Source of the DNA: Ensifer canadensis
GTDB lineage: Bacteria > Pseudomonadota > Alphaproteobacteria > Rhizobiales > Rhizobiaceae
Length of the DNA stretch: 64,000 bases
Direction: 5' to 3'
Assembly: GCF_017488845.2 (NCBI RefSeq)
Contig: NZ_CP083370.1
Span: 1,736,001-1,800,000 of the forward strand
The position numbers and the translations under genes are program-made. Below the pieces are notes generated by a model. That model saw only the letters and a list, made by a program, of their open reading frames with translations, ran no database searches and was not told the origin of the DNA. The first letter of the stretch is position 1. Every line of letters begins with the position of its first letter. Positions 18,240-26,011 of this stretch are shown in pieces.

Positions 18240-18479
18240 ATGCATCAAATCATCTGGAACCAGCCGATCGAACTCGACTTCGTGACGGGCGATGTCCGCA
18301 CCGTCAAGGGCCCGTCAGACGCGCTTGCCTGCCTTGCCGACCATTGGCCGCGGCGCGGACCGAGTTACGTCGCCGCCCGCAGCGCCTGCCGCGCCGCCAT
18401 CGACGGCCGTCGCACGGTGGAAGAAGCGCGATCGCTGTTCATCTCGGCTGCAAATGAAGCCGAATTGAAAGCGCATTAA
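18240..18479 (+). CDS. DUF982 domain-containing protein
   Basis: 79 residues from ATG 18240, with an ideal AGGAGGAG site just upstream. The pattern W..P..L......RTVKGPSDAL.CL.DHWPRRGPSYV.AR.AC..AIDG is that of DUF982, a family found mainly in Rhizobiales with many paralogues per genome. Function is unknown. The protein is small, soluble and near the family's typical length. Confidence 0.85.
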   Translation: MHQIIWNQPIELDFVTGDVRTVKGPSDALACLADHWPRRGPSYVAARSACRAAIDGRRTVEEARSLFISAANEAELKAH

Positions 18480-18809
18480 GAGGCATTTGCCACCCGCATT
18501 GAGTGCCCTGCACTCGCCCCTTGCCGTTGGCATGCGAAGAGCACGCCGGAGGGCCTGTTGATTGGCATCTGCGCCCTCTTGGAAGAAATGACTTGCGGCG
18601 GCGCGATCGCGCCCCAGACAGTGCCTGAGCATGGCATCCGGTGGTGGAGTTACCGTGCCGATTCGGCGCAGCATCTTCAAATAGCACGCAAATTTCCCGG
18701 AAATGGCCCGATTTCTGTCGTGAAGCCTTCATTTCTCTGCGCTATATCATGAGGTGCCTCACAAAAACCAATTTCGAAGCGTCTGAGTCCCATCAAGGGA
18801 AAAAGCATA
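18480..18809. other. Intergenic region downstream of the DUF982 gene
   Basis: About 330 bases with no supported gene. The stretch 18690-18800 is AT-richer than average and may hold the promoter for the short genes at 18810-19054. Confidence 0.3.
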
Positions 18810-18854
18810 ATGTCCCAGAAAAAAGGGACGACGAAAACGGGAGAGATATCATGA
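18810..18854 (+). CDS. Possible leader peptide overlapping the next start
   Basis: A 14-codon frame, MSQKKGTTKTGEIS, begins at ATG 18810 with AAGGGA upstream. Its TGA stop overlaps the ATG at 18851 as ATGA, the usual layout of translationally coupled frames. It could be a leader peptide or chance. Confidence 0.3.
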   Translation: MSQKKGTTKTGEIS

Positions 18855-19054
18855 GCGAGCAGAATCTCTATCGCATCGTTGAAGTCAGTGTGAAGCGCGA
18901 CGGCGATCGTCGCGATGTCGGCATCATGACCGTGCGCCAAGCCCTGGAACTTCAAGTACCGAGCCTCGAATACAGCCATCCGGAACTGAACTCTCGGTCG
19001 GATGGACGGTTTCTCACGCGCGCCCAGTTGCAAGCCTACGCCTGCTGCGCCTGA
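18851..19054 (+). CDS. Small hypothetical protein
   Basis: 67 residues starting MSEQNLYRIVEVSVKRDGDR and ending in CCA. No domain is recognised. A GGGAGAG site precedes the ATG, and codon use fits the surrounding genes (third positions mostly G or C). It may be coupled to the short upstream frame through the ATGA overlap. It lies 67 bases before the FAH-family gene on the same strand. Confidence 0.5.
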   Translation: MSEQNLYRIVEVSVKRDGDRRDVGIMTVRQALELQVPSLEYSHPELNSRSDGRFLTRAQLQAYACCA

Positions 19055-19121
19055 GATAAACCCTTGCAGCACCCGAACAGGGTGTTAACGTCCGGCTGGG
19101 ATTCGAAACAGCCGGACAATC

Positions 19122-19808
19122 ATGCAAACAGTCATTCCACCTTCACCACCCGTCCTGTTGCCGATCGCCGGTAGCCTCGTGGGTTTTCCGGTGCGCCGGG
19201 TCTATTGCGTGGGCCGCAACTATGCGGCCCACGCCATCGAGATGGGTCACGACCCGGATCGCGAACCGCCGTTCTTCTTCCAGAAGAACCCGGACAACCT
19301 GCTGGTGGCCGATAAGACCTTCCCCTATCCGCCGCGCACGGCCGATGTGCACCATGAGGTCGAGCTGGTTGTCGCCTTGAAAAGCGGCGGCGCCGACATC
19401 CCTGTCGAACAGGCGCTCGACTGCGTCTACGGCTATGCTGTTGGCATCGACTTCACCCGCCGCGACCTGCAGGCCGAGGCCAAGAAGGCGGGCAAGCCCT
19501 GGGCAGCGGCCAAGGCCTTCGAACATTCGGCGCCTGTTTCCGAGATCGTGCCGGTCGAGGCGATCGGTCATCCCGTCAACGGCAATATCTGGCTGAAGGT
19601 CAATGGCGAGCTACGCCAGCAGGGCGATCTCGAGCAGATGATCTGGAAGATACCCGAAGTCATCTCGGAGCTTTCACGGCTGTTCACGCTCGCCCCCGGC
19701 GACATCATCATGACCGGGACCCCTTCGGGTGTCGGTCCGGTGGTGCGCGGCGACGCGGTGACCTGCGGCGTCGATGGCGTCGCGGCGCTTGCCGTTACCG
19801 TTCTCTAA
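19122..19808 (+). CDS. Fumarylacetoacetate hydrolase (FAH) family protein
   Basis: 228 residues, the size of a single FAH catalytic domain. The enzyme class cleaves C-C bonds or decarboxylates oxo-acids with a divalent metal in the cytoplasm. Typical blocks are YCVGRNYAAHAIEMG, FFFQKNPDNL, VHHEVELVVAL with metal-binding acidic residues, YAVGIDFTRRDLQ, KAFEHSAPV and IIMTGTPSGVGPV. The substrate cannot be read from sequence. Fumarylpyruvate or acylpyruvate is common for this length, and the neighbours do not help. A structured repeat follows the stop. Confidence 0.9.
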   Translation: MQTVIPPSPPVLLPIAGSLVGFPVRRVYCVGRNYAAHAIEMGHDPDREPPFFFQKNPDNLLVADKTFPYPPRTADVHHEVELVVALKSGGADIPVEQALDCVYGYAVGIDFTRRDLQAEAKKAGKPWAAAKAFEHSAPVSEIVPVEAIGHPVNGNIWLKVNGELRQQGDLEQMIWKIPEVISELSRLFTLAPGDIIMTGTPSGVGPVVRGDAVTCGVDGVAALAVTVL

Positions 19809-19939
19809 GATCGGAGCGCTTCCGCTTTCGTTTCGGAACGCATCGCGGAAGCGCCCCATCGCATTGTCTTGACGCATCTCCCGATAAAGGAAGCGCTGCA
19901 CGCGGTTTCAGGGAATGCTCCAACAACAAGGATTGCCCG
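19809..19939. repeat. Hairpin repeat between the FAH and carbonic anhydrase genes
   Basis: GCGCTTCCGC (19816-19825) pairs with GCGGAAGCGC (19845-19854), forming a 10-bp stem just after the FAH stop. The sequence is similar in style to the AGAGCGTTTCC element at 20469-20542. It may end transcription or be a repeat remnant. Confidence 0.5.
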
Positions 19940-20470
19940 ATGCCGCTCTATGCCCTTGGACCGCTGCGTCCGCAAACGCCTACTGAGGGCAGCTACTGGG
20001 TGGCGCCTGATGCCAACATCATCGGCCAGGTGGAAATCGGCGAGGATGTCGGCATCTGGTTCGGCGCCACGCTGCGCGGCGACAACGAGCTGATCCGGCT
20101 CGGCGCCCGCACCAATATCCAGGAAAACACCGTCATTCACGTCGACCCCGGCTTTCCCGTGACCATCGGCGAAGGCTGCACCATCGGTCATGGCGCCATC
20201 ATCCACGGCTGCACCATCGGCGACAACTCGCTGATCGGCATGGGCGCAACGGTGCTGAACGGTGCGAAGATCGGCCGCAACTGCCTGGTCGGCGCAAATG
20301 CGCTGGTGACCGAGGGCAAGGAGTTCCCCGACAATTCGCTGATCGTCGGCGCGCCCGCCAAGGCCATCCGCACGCTTGACGATGCCGCCGTCGAAGGGCT
20401 GAAGCGCTCGGCCAGCCACTACGTCAAGAACTGGCAGCGCTATGCGATGCAGCTGACGAAGCTCGACTAG
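19940..20470 (+). CDS. Gamma-class carbonic anhydrase family protein
   Basis: 176 residues forming a left-handed beta helix of hexapeptide repeats (PDANIIGQVEIGEDVGIWFG, CTIGHGAIIHGCTIGDNSLI). The zinc-binding histidines of the family are present in VIHVD, IGHGAIIHG and the spacing between them. The closest characterised relatives are gamma carbonic anhydrases such as CaiE/YrdA-type proteins; activity varies, so catalysis is not certain. The stop codon TAG sits at the very start of a repeat element. It is convergent with zur, and a zinc-binding product next to zinc genes may be coincidence. Confidence 0.88.
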   Translation: MPLYALGPLRPQTPTEGSYWVAPDANIIGQVEIGEDVGIWFGATLRGDNELIRLGARTNIQENTVIHVDPGFPVTIGEGCTIGHGAIIHGCTIGDNSLIGMGATVLNGAKIGRNCLVGANALVTEGKEFPDNSLIVGAPAKAIRTLDDAAVEGLKRSASHYVKNWQRYAMQLTKLD

Positions 20471-20542
20471 AGCGTTTCCGGTTTAAACGGAGTCACAAAA
20501 CGCTGACGGAAAACCGCTTCGCACTTTTCCTGGAATTGCTCT
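20469..20542. repeat. AGAGCGTTTCC-type imperfect palindromic repeat
   Basis: It begins AGAGCGTTTCCGG and ends CCTGGAATTGCTCT, with GACGGAAAACCGCTTCGC inside. The ends pair imperfectly. Elements of this type (AGAGC.TTTCC..GGAAAAGTG) are widespread between genes in Rhizobiales. The element supplies the stop codon of the carbonic anhydrase gene. Confidence 0.6.
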
Positions 20543-20568
20543 AAGCGCGACGAGCCCGCCGCGCTCAG

Positions 20569-20967
20569 TCAGGCGCAGCTCTGGCAGTGACCACGGATCT
20601 CGATGGTGGTCTTTTCCGTCTTGAAGTTCTGTGCACGCGTCAGCGCCGACAACCGCTGCTCGATCGCGGTGTCGTGGAACTCGGTTACCTGCCCACACCC
20701 CTCGCAGATCGTAAACGCCGTGACCCCGTGATCATGCTCGTGCTCGTGCGGGCATGTGCAGGCAACGAAGGCGTTGAGGCTTTCGAGCCGGTGCACGAGG
20801 CCATACTCGAGCAGCTTGTCGAGCGCGCGATAGACCTGCAGTGGCGCGCGAAACCCCTGGTCGCGCAGCTTGTCGAGGATTGTGTAGGCGCTCAAGGGGC
20901 CTTCGGAATGGCTGAGCGCATTCATCACCATCGTCTGGTTCTTGGTCAGTTGCGGGGTCGTCATCAA
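20569..20967 (-). CDS. zur: Zinc uptake regulator Zur (Fur family)
   Basis: 132 residues. The N-terminal winged-helix part (MTTPQLTKNQTMVMNALSHS.., APLQVYRALDKLLEYGLVHR) binds DNA. The C-terminal part carries metal ligands: CTCPHEHEHDHG, and the structural zinc cysteines ICEGCG and CQSC near the end. The product represses zinc uptake genes when zinc is sufficient. Its start overlaps the stop of znuB (ATGA; a second in-frame ATG follows directly), so it is the last gene of a znuC-znuB-zur operon. Zur rather than Fur is supported by this linkage and by Zur-like palindromes upstream of znuC/znuA. Confidence 0.93.
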   Translation of the reverse strand: MMTTPQLTKNQTMVMNALSHSEGPLSAYTILDKLRDQGFRAPLQVYRALDKLLEYGLVHRLESLNAFVACTCPHEHEHDHGVTAFTICEGCGQVTEFHDTAIEQRLSALTRAQNFKTEKTTIEIRGHCQSCA

Positions 20968-21794
20968 TGATGCCCTCCAGGCGTGGAATGAGACGCTGTC
21001 TCCAACCGACGCCGCCCGATCGGCAGCAGACTCAGTACGAAAAGCGCAAGTGCAGCAACGACGATAGACGGTCCCGACGGCGTGTCCCAGTGCAGCGAAC
21101 CGAAAAGCCCACCGGTAACGGCAAGCGCACCGATCACCGAGGCAAGAACCGCCATTATTTCCGGCGACGTCGCAAAGCGGCGGGCTGTGGCCGCCGGGAT
21201 GATCAGCAGCGAGGTGATCAAGAGGATGCCGACGATCTTCATGGCGATGGCGATCACCAGCGCCATCAACAGCATGAAGAACAACCGCGCCCGCTCCGGC
21301 TTCATGCCCTCGGCCTCGGCGAGTTCAGGATTGACCGTGGAGGCCAGCAGCGGCCGCCAGAGATAGACGATCGCGAAGATCACCAGGATGCCGCCGCCCC
21401 AGATGATGTCGATGTCGGATTCCGACACAGCGAGAATGTCGCCGAAGAGAAAGCCGACGAGATCGATGCGCACCCAGGTCATGAAGGCGACGATGACGAG
21501 GCCGATCGACAGCGCCGAATGCGACAGGATGCCGAGCAGCGCATCGGTCGACAGCGCCCCGCGCCGCTGCAGGAACAGCAGTAATATCGACACGGCAGCC
21601 GCAACGATGAACACCGCCACCATCAGGTTGAGATCGAGAAGCAGCGACAGCGCCACACCCAGCAGCGCCGAATGCGCCATGGTATCGCCGAAATAGGCCA
21701 TGCGCCGCCAGATGACGAAGCAGCCGAGCGGCCCCGCCATCACGGCGATACCGATGCCGGCGATCAGCGCCCGGACGAAGAAATCGTCAAGCAT
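20964..21794 (-). CDS. znuB: Zinc ABC transporter permease ZnuB
   Basis: 276 residues with about eight hydrophobic segments, from MLDDFFVRALIAGIGIAVMA to the C-terminal ALALFVLSLLPIG. It belongs to the ABC-3 family: GCFVIWRRMAYFGDTMAHSA is the conserved N-terminal block with the metal-path histidine, and TSLLIIPAATARRFA is the late conserved block. It forms the inner-membrane channel for zinc with ZnuC. The ATG overlaps the end of znuC, and its stop overlaps zur, indicating tight co-translation. Confidence 0.95.
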   Translation of the reverse strand: MLDDFFVRALIAGIGIAVMAGPLGCFVIWRRMAYFGDTMAHSALLGVALSLLLDLNLMVAVFIVAAAVSILLLFLQRRGALSTDALLGILSHSALSIGLVIVAFMTWVRIDLVGFLFGDILAVSESDIDIIWGGGILVIFAIVYLWRPLLASTVNPELAEAEGMKPERARLFFMLLMALVIAIAMKIVGILLITSLLIIPAATARRFATSPEIMAVLASVIGALAVTGGLFGSLHWDTPSGPSIVVAALALFVLSLLPIGRRRLETASHSTPGGHH

Positions 21795-22692
21795 CGCGCT
21801 TCTCCTTCACCTCGAAGCCATGCAGGCGGGTGTGGTGGCCGCAGCCGCAATCCTCGCCATGGTCATGCACGTTGTCGTCCTCGTCGTGGTGATGGCCGTC
21901 GCCCGGGTAACAGTGCTCGGTGATCGAACCATCAGCATGCAGCACGCGCCCGTCAGGCAGATGCGTGTGGTCGTGATTGTGGCTGTAGACCGCAAGCGTG
22001 CTGGCAGCGCGCCTGCCGAACAGCTTCTGGTACTCCGGGCTCTGGCTGACGGCCTGCGGCGTGCCGCGGCAGCAGACATGGCCATTGAGGCAGACGACCG
22101 TGTCGGTTTCGGCCATGACGATATGCAGATCGTGCGAGATCAGCAGGATGCCGCAGCCGGTGCGGTTGCGGATCTGCTTGATCAGTTCGTAGAGCGCGAT
22201 CTCACCGCTGAAGTCGACGCCCTGCACCGGTTCGTCGAGCACCAGCAGGTCCGGCTTGCGGGCGATCGCCCGCGCGAGCAACGCCCGCTGGAATTCACCG
22301 CCCGACAGATGCTGCACCTCGGCTTTCGCCAGATGCAGAACGCCGGTCGCCGACAGCGCCTCCTCGATCTCCCTGCCCTTCAGCGGGCCGGTCAGCGTCA
22401 TCAGCCGTTCGACTGTCAAGGGCAGCGTCCAGTCGACTGCAAGCTTCTGCGGGACATAGCCGACCTTCAGGCCCGGCTTGCGCTCGACAAAACCTTCGTC
22501 GGCCTTCAGCACGCCGATCGCCGTCTTCGCGGTCGTTGACTTGCCAGAGCCATTGGGGCCGATCAGCGTGACGATCTCGCCCGGGCTGATGGAAAACTCC
22601 ACGCCACGCACCAGCCAGCGGCCGTTGCGGCTGACGCCGGCATTGTTCAACCGCACCAGCGGTGTCGTTTCTGGGGATCGGAAATTCAGCAT
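21787..22692 (-). CDS. znuC: Zinc ABC transporter ATP-binding protein ZnuC
   Basis: 301 residues from ATG 22692; the longer open frame to 22932 crosses the Zur operator region and was rejected. Walker A is GPNGSGKST, the signature is LSGGEFQRALLARAIA, and Walker B is LLVLDEPVQGVD. The C-terminal ~60 residues are His/Asp-rich (HNHDHTHLPDG, GDGHHHDEDDNVHDHGEDC, GCGHH), a zinc-binding tail common in ZnuC of alphaproteobacteria. It powers zinc import with ZnuB and ZnuA and is divergent from znuA across a shared control region. Confidence 0.95.
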   Translation of the reverse strand: MLNFRSPETTPLVRLNNAGVSRNGRWLVRGVEFSISPGEIVTLIGPNGSGKSTTAKTAIGVLKADEGFVERKPGLKVGYVPQKLAVDWTLPLTVERLMTLTGPLKGREIEEALSATGVLHLAKAEVQHLSGGEFQRALLARAIARKPDLLVLDEPVQGVDFSGEIALYELIKQIRNRTGCGILLISHDLHIVMAETDTVVCLNGHVCCRGTPQAVSQSPEYQKLFGRRAASTLAVYSHNHDHTHLPDGRVLHADGSITEHCYPGDGHHHDEDDNVHDHGEDCGCGHHTRLHGFEVKEKRDA

Positions 22693-22734
22693 CAAAAAAT
22701 TCCGGATTGGCGGTTGCCACTGGCTATCGCACAC

Positions 22735-22747
22735 GTTATAGCATAAC
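22735..22747. promoter_or_regulatory. Zur-like operator 1 (znuC/znuA)
   Basis: GTTAT-AGC-ATAAC is a perfect 5-bp inverted repeat with a 3-base spacer in the divergent znuC-znuA region, 43 bases from the znuC start. It fits the core of the known Zur motif (GTTATANTATAAC type). Confidence 0.8.
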
Positions 22748-22754
22748 GCAATTG

Positions 22755-22771
22755 ATGTAATAACATTACAT
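22755..22771. promoter_or_regulatory. Zur-like operator 2 (znuC/znuA)
   Basis: ATGTAAT-AAC-ATTACAT has 7-bp arms and contains GTAAT-N3-ATTAC, a variant of site 1 placed 7 bases away. Two adjacent sites suit a divergent promoter pair. Confidence 0.7.
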
Positions 22772-22895
22772 TGAAACATCGACACGTTCAACCGGACGTA
22801 TGCTCGGTGTTTCAAGTGTCCGAACTGCGCCTGTCCCTGGCCGAAAACGATAGTCGGTTCAGGGCCTTGCGTGACATTCAAGCCCGGAGAAACCG

Positions 22896-23921
22896 ATGAA
22901 ATCGTCTTCCGCCCTGCTCTTTGCCTCCACAATCCTGCTGTCTTCGCCCGTTGCAGCGGCCGGCCCCAATGTGGTGGCTTCGATCAAGCCTGTCCACTCG
23001 CTCGTCGCTTCGATCATGCAGGGCGTCGGCGAACCGTCGCTGATCGTCGAGGGTGCTGCTTCGCCCCATACCTACAACATGAAACCGTCGAACGCCGCGG
23101 CGCTGCAGGCGGCCAAGGTGGTCTTCTGGGTCGGCCCGGGGCTCGAAGCCTTCCTCGACAAGCCGCTCGATGCGCTGAGCGGCGGCGCCAAGGTGGTGGA
23201 GCTCAGCGAAGCGCCGGGTCTTGAGAAGCTGAAGTTCCGCGAAGGCGGCGCCTTCGAGGCGCATGATCACGACGACGAGGGCCATGGTGAGGAGGGCCAC
23301 AAGCACGCCGAGGGCGAAGCGGAACACGACGATGCCGCAGCTCCCGAGGCTGCTGCCGCAGATGACCACGATCATGCGCATGAGGGCCATGATCACGAAG
23401 GCTTCGACATGCACCTGTGGCTCGACCCGCAAAATGCTAGGGCGATGGCAGCCGAGATCGAAAAGACGCTCACAGAGGCCGACCCGGACAATGCCGGCGC
23501 CTACAAGGCCAATCTCGAGAAACTCAACCAGCGCCTCGACGCGCTGGACAAGAGCCTGGTCGCAACCGTCGCGCCGGTGAAGGACAAGCCCTTCGTCGTC
23601 TTCCACGATGCCTATCAGTATTTCGAGCATCGCTACCAGGTGCGGGTGGCGGGCTCGATCACGGTCAGCCCGGAGGTTCTGCCCGGCGCCGATCGGCTGT
23701 CGCAGATCCACGCCAAGATCAAGGAACTGGGTGCGACCTGCGTCTTTGCCGAACCGCAGTTCGAACCGAAACTGATCAATGTGGTGATCGAAGGCACGCC
23801 GGCGAAATCCGGGACGCTCGATCCAGAGGCGGCCACGCTCGATGCCGGGCCGGACCTCTACTTCCAGCTGATGGAAGGTATCGGCACGTCGCTCAAGACC
23901 TGCCTCGCCTCGGCAAGCTGA
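22896..23921 (+). CDS. znuA: Zinc ABC transporter substrate-binding protein ZnuA
   Basis: 341 residues. A signal peptide (MKSSSALLFASTILLSSPVA, cleavage after AAA near residue 22) sends it to the periplasm. Cluster A-1 features: PVHSLVASIM, ASPHTYNMKPS with a zinc ligand His, a long His/Asp/Glu-rich loop (~117-172), FDMHLWLDPQNA with the second His, and VFHDAYQYFEHRY with the third. It captures zinc and delivers it to ZnuBC. The acidic His-rich loop is the hallmark distinguishing zinc from manganese binders. It is transcribed away from znuC. Confidence 0.96.
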   Translation: MKSSSALLFASTILLSSPVAAAGPNVVASIKPVHSLVASIMQGVGEPSLIVEGAASPHTYNMKPSNAAALQAAKVVFWVGPGLEAFLDKPLDALSGGAKVVELSEAPGLEKLKFREGGAFEAHDHDDEGHGEEGHKHAEGEAEHDDAAAPEAAAADDHDHAHEGHDHEGFDMHLWLDPQNARAMAAEIEKTLTEADPDNAGAYKANLEKLNQRLDALDKSLVATVAPVKDKPFVVFHDAYQYFEHRYQVRVAGSITVSPEVLPGADRLSQIHAKIKELGATCVFAEPQFEPKLINVVIEGTPAKSGTLDPEAATLDAGPDLYFQLMEGIGTSLKTCLASAS

Positions 23922-23990
23922 TCCGTGCTCCCAAGGCGGCATAGCCGTCCTCCCAAGGCGGCAAAGGCGCGCCACGCGCCGCCCCTCTCC

Positions 23991-24077
23991 GTCATGCTCG
24001 GGCTTGACCCGAGCATCCAGCGTGCCTCCCTGTGGGGCTTTCAGCCGCTGGATCCTCGGGTCAAGCCCGAGGATGAC
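23991..24077. repeat. Long hairpin repeat downstream of znuA
   Basis: The left arm 23991-24022 (GTCATGCTCGGGCTTGACCC..) and the right arm 24046-24077 (..GGGTCAAGCCCGAGGATGAC) are nearly perfect reverse complements over ~32 bases, with a ~23-base loop. Each arm is itself palindromic. The unit recurs in uvrB and at 14684. It may stabilise or end the znuA transcript. Confidence 0.8.
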
Positions 24078-24216
24078 GAAAGGACAGATCAAGCCCCGGA
24101 AGTGACCGGCGGACAGGTCTAACCGATGACTGAGACCGGTCGAGGCAGGACCGGCGCACAAGGCCGAAGCCTCGCGGCCGATGGCAAAGCCAGTCCACGA
24201 GCGACCGGATTGTTCA

Positions 24217-24240
24217 GGCGGGCGTAAGCGTCCGCCTTTT
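24217..24240 (+). terminator. Orphan intrinsic terminator before the zinc GTPase
   Basis: GGCGGGCG-TAAG-CGTCCGCC forms an 8-bp stem (one G-U pair) followed by TTTT. It lies almost 300 bases after the znuA stop and beyond the long hairpin repeat, so it may end a separate short transcript rather than znuA mRNA. Confidence 0.6.
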
Positions 24241-24255
24241 ATAGGCGCGTCAAGC

Positions 24256-24268
24256 GTAATGGTATAAC
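24256..24268. promoter_or_regulatory. Zur-like operator 3 (zinc GTPase gene)
   Basis: GTAAT-GGT-ATAAC has the same 5-3-5 layout as the two sites at znuC/znuA and ends 15 bases before the GTPase ATG. It overlaps a TATAAC that could be the -10 region, so Zur binding would block transcription. Confidence 0.7.
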
Positions 24269-24283
24269 ATACAGGAAACAACG

Positions 24284-25486
24284 ATGGAAAGACTTCCCGT
24301 AACCGTGCTGTCCGGCTTCCTTGGCGCCGGCAAGACGACGCTGCTCAACCATGTGCTGTCCAACCGCGACGGCTTGCGTGTAGCCGTCATCGTCAACGAT
24401 ATGAGCGAGATCAATATCGACGCCGCGTTGATCCGCGACGGCGGCGCCAACCTGTCGCGCACCGAAGAGCAGCTCGTTGAAATGACCAATGGCTGCATCT
24501 GTTGCACGCTGCGCGACGATCTGCTGCGCGAAGTCCGCGATCTCGCCGAACAGAACCGCTTCGACTACCTGCTGATCGAATCGAGCGGCATTTCCGAACC
24601 CCTGCCCGTCGCAACCACCTTCGATTTTCGCGACGAGGATGGCGAAAGCCTTACCGACGTCGCCCGCCTCGACACCATGGTCACCGTGGTCGATGCCGCC
24701 AATCTGCTTGCTGACTACTCCTCGCTCGATTTCCTTGCCGATCGCGGCGAGACGGCAGGCGAAGGCGATACCCGCACATTGGTCGACTTGCTTGTCGAGC
24801 AGATCGAGTTCGCCGATGTCGTCGTGCTCAACAAGATCGGCACGGCTACATCAGAGCAGCGCGATGCCGCACGCAAGATCATCGTCGGGCTGAACCCGGA
24901 TGCGCAGCTGGTGGAAGTGGATTTCGGCCAGGTGGAACTGCGCGACGTGCTCGGCACCGGCCGCTTCGACCTTGCCAAGGCCGAACAGCACCCGCTCTGG
25001 TACAAGGAGCTGCATGGTTTCAAGGATCATATTCCGGAAACCGAGGAATACGGCATCCGCTCCTTCGTCTACAAGGCCCGCCGCCCGTTCGATCCCACCC
25101 GGTTCCAGGCGTTTCTCAATCGCTCCTGGCAGGGCGTGGTGCGGGCCAAGGGTTTCTTCTGGCTGGCGACGCGACCCTATCATGTCGGCGAACTGAGCCA
25201 GGCCGGGCCGCTGGTCAGAACATCAAAGATGGGCCCGTGGTGGGCGGCAGTGCCTAGGGAGCAATGGCCGCGCGACCCGGGCTTCCTGAAGGCTGTCGGT
25301 CCCTACATCGATCCCGTCTGGGGCGATCGCCGCCAGGAGATCGTCTTCATCGGCGCCGACCCCATGGATCAGGCGATGCTGACGGCCGAACTCGACGCCT
25401 GCCTGGTCAATGACACCAGCTTCCAGCCGGACCGTTGGCGGGATCTGCCCGATCCCTTCGCGAACTGGTCGCAGCGGGCGGCCTGA
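24284..25486 (+). CDS. COG0523-family zinc-chaperone GTPase (ZigA/YciC type)
   Basis: 400 residues. Walker [16 protein letters not shown], the metal-binding CICC motif ([13 protein letters not shown]), Walker B ESSGISEP and guanine-specificity NKIG are in the expected order in the N-terminal ~210 residues. A CobW C-terminal domain follows (~250-395). These proteins deliver metal to client enzymes. The Zur-like operator directly upstream and the nearby znuABC genes point to the zinc-starvation subgroup rather than a cobalamin role. A short frame overlaps its stop (TGATG). Confidence 0.92.
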   Translation: MERLPVTVLSGFLGAGKTTLLNHVLSNRDGLRVAVIVNDMSEINIDAALIRDGGANLSRTEEQLVEMTNGCICCTLRDDLLREVRDLAEQNRFDYLLIESSGISEPLPVATTFDFRDEDGESLTDVARLDTMVTVVDAANLLADYSSLDFLADRGETAGEGDTRTLVDLLVEQIEFADVVVLNKIGTATSEQRDAARKIIVGLNPDAQLVEVDFGQVELRDVLGTGRFDLAKAEQHPLWYKELHGFKDHIPETEEYGIRSFVYKARRPFDPTRFQAFLNRSWQGVVRAKGFFWLATRPYHVGELSQAGPLVRTSKMGPWWAAVPREQWPRDPGFLKAVGPYIDPVWGDRRQEIVFIGADPMDQAMLTAELDACLVNDTSFQPDRWRDLPDPFANWSQRAA

Positions 25487-25704
25487 TGCAGGCGGCCGGT
25501 CCAAGACCACGTCGACCGCGCTTCACCTGCATGGGCCTCAATGCCGCCGGCAGGCCCGTGCCGATGTTCGATCCGTTCTTTGATGGACAGGATAATGGGG
25601 AGGAGGCACTCGCCCCGCCCGGCCCGCTGGAGCGACTGCTTTTCGGAGAGCGGGGTCGGACTGAAGCCGCGGACATTCCGTCGCTGCGTCGAACGACGGT
25701 GTAG
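25486..25704 (+). CDS. Possible small protein coupled to the zinc GTPase
   Basis: 72 residues from an ATG that shares one base with the GTPase stop (TGATG), the classic coupling layout. The protein is Pro/Arg-rich ([20 protein letters not shown]) with one FDPFFDG motif and no recognised domain. Codon use is less biased than in its neighbours, so it may be spurious or decaying. If real, it would share Zur control. Confidence 0.35.
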   Translation: MQAAGPRPRRPRFTCMGLNAAGRPVPMFDPFFDGQDNGEEALAPPGPLERLLFGERGRTEAADIPSLRRTTV

Positions 25705-25805
25705 GGAAAATCGAAGGGGTAGCCATAAAGCGCCCCCGGACTGCTGACAAAGTTGCCGCTGGTTATCTGCCGACCATTGGCAAGCTCAAGGCGATCGGAA
25801 ACTTC

Positions 25806-25920
25806 CTTCATTCCTGTGCCTGTCACAGGAATCCAGTCAGCCCAAGTCCTTGGGCTAAAGGGTCTTTTGGCCCGACAGACGTCGGGCCACTGGATCCCCG
25901 CCACAAGGGCGAGGATGAGG
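25806..25920 (+). repeat. Mosaic palindromic repeat, copy 1
   Basis: Three hairpin units in a row: CATTCCTGTGCCTGTCACAGG, then CAGCCCAAGTCCTTGGGCT, then GGCCCGACAGACGTCGGGCC, closed by TGGATCCCCGCCAC..GGCGAGGATGAGG. A ~90% identical copy lies in opposite orientation at 30949-31065. Confidence 0.85.
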
Positions 25921-25977
25921 AGAGCGGGTTTCGCCCTTCGTCAATAGATTCTTTCAGAGGCTGTAATAAGTTTGAAG

Positions 25978-25998
25978 GGGCAGCCCGAAAGGCTGCCC
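25978..25998 (-). terminator. Hairpin terminator candidate of the rcnB-like gene
   Basis: GGGCAGCC-loop-GGCTGCCC forms a perfect 8-bp stem, 14 bases beyond the stop of the minus-strand rcnB-like gene. On that strand it is followed by CCTTCAAACTTATT, a weak T-rich stretch. Confidence 0.6.
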
Positions 25999-26011
25999 TC
26001 GATCAAATCGT

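Larger units (their letters stand above)
25705..26011. other. Intergenic region with a mosaic repeat and rcnB terminator
   Basis: About 300 bases holding the mosaic palindromic repeat at 25806-25920 and the hairpin at 25978-25998. No gene is supported. Confidence 0.5.

Noticed and set aside
22693..22932. 80-codon N-terminal extension of znuC
   Set aside because: It covers the Zur operators and part of znuA, and ZnuC homology begins only at the ATG at 22692.
25407..25904. 165-codon minus-strand frame downstream of the zinc GTPase
   Set aside because: Its start lies in the mosaic repeat and its end is antisense to the GTPase gene; no domain.
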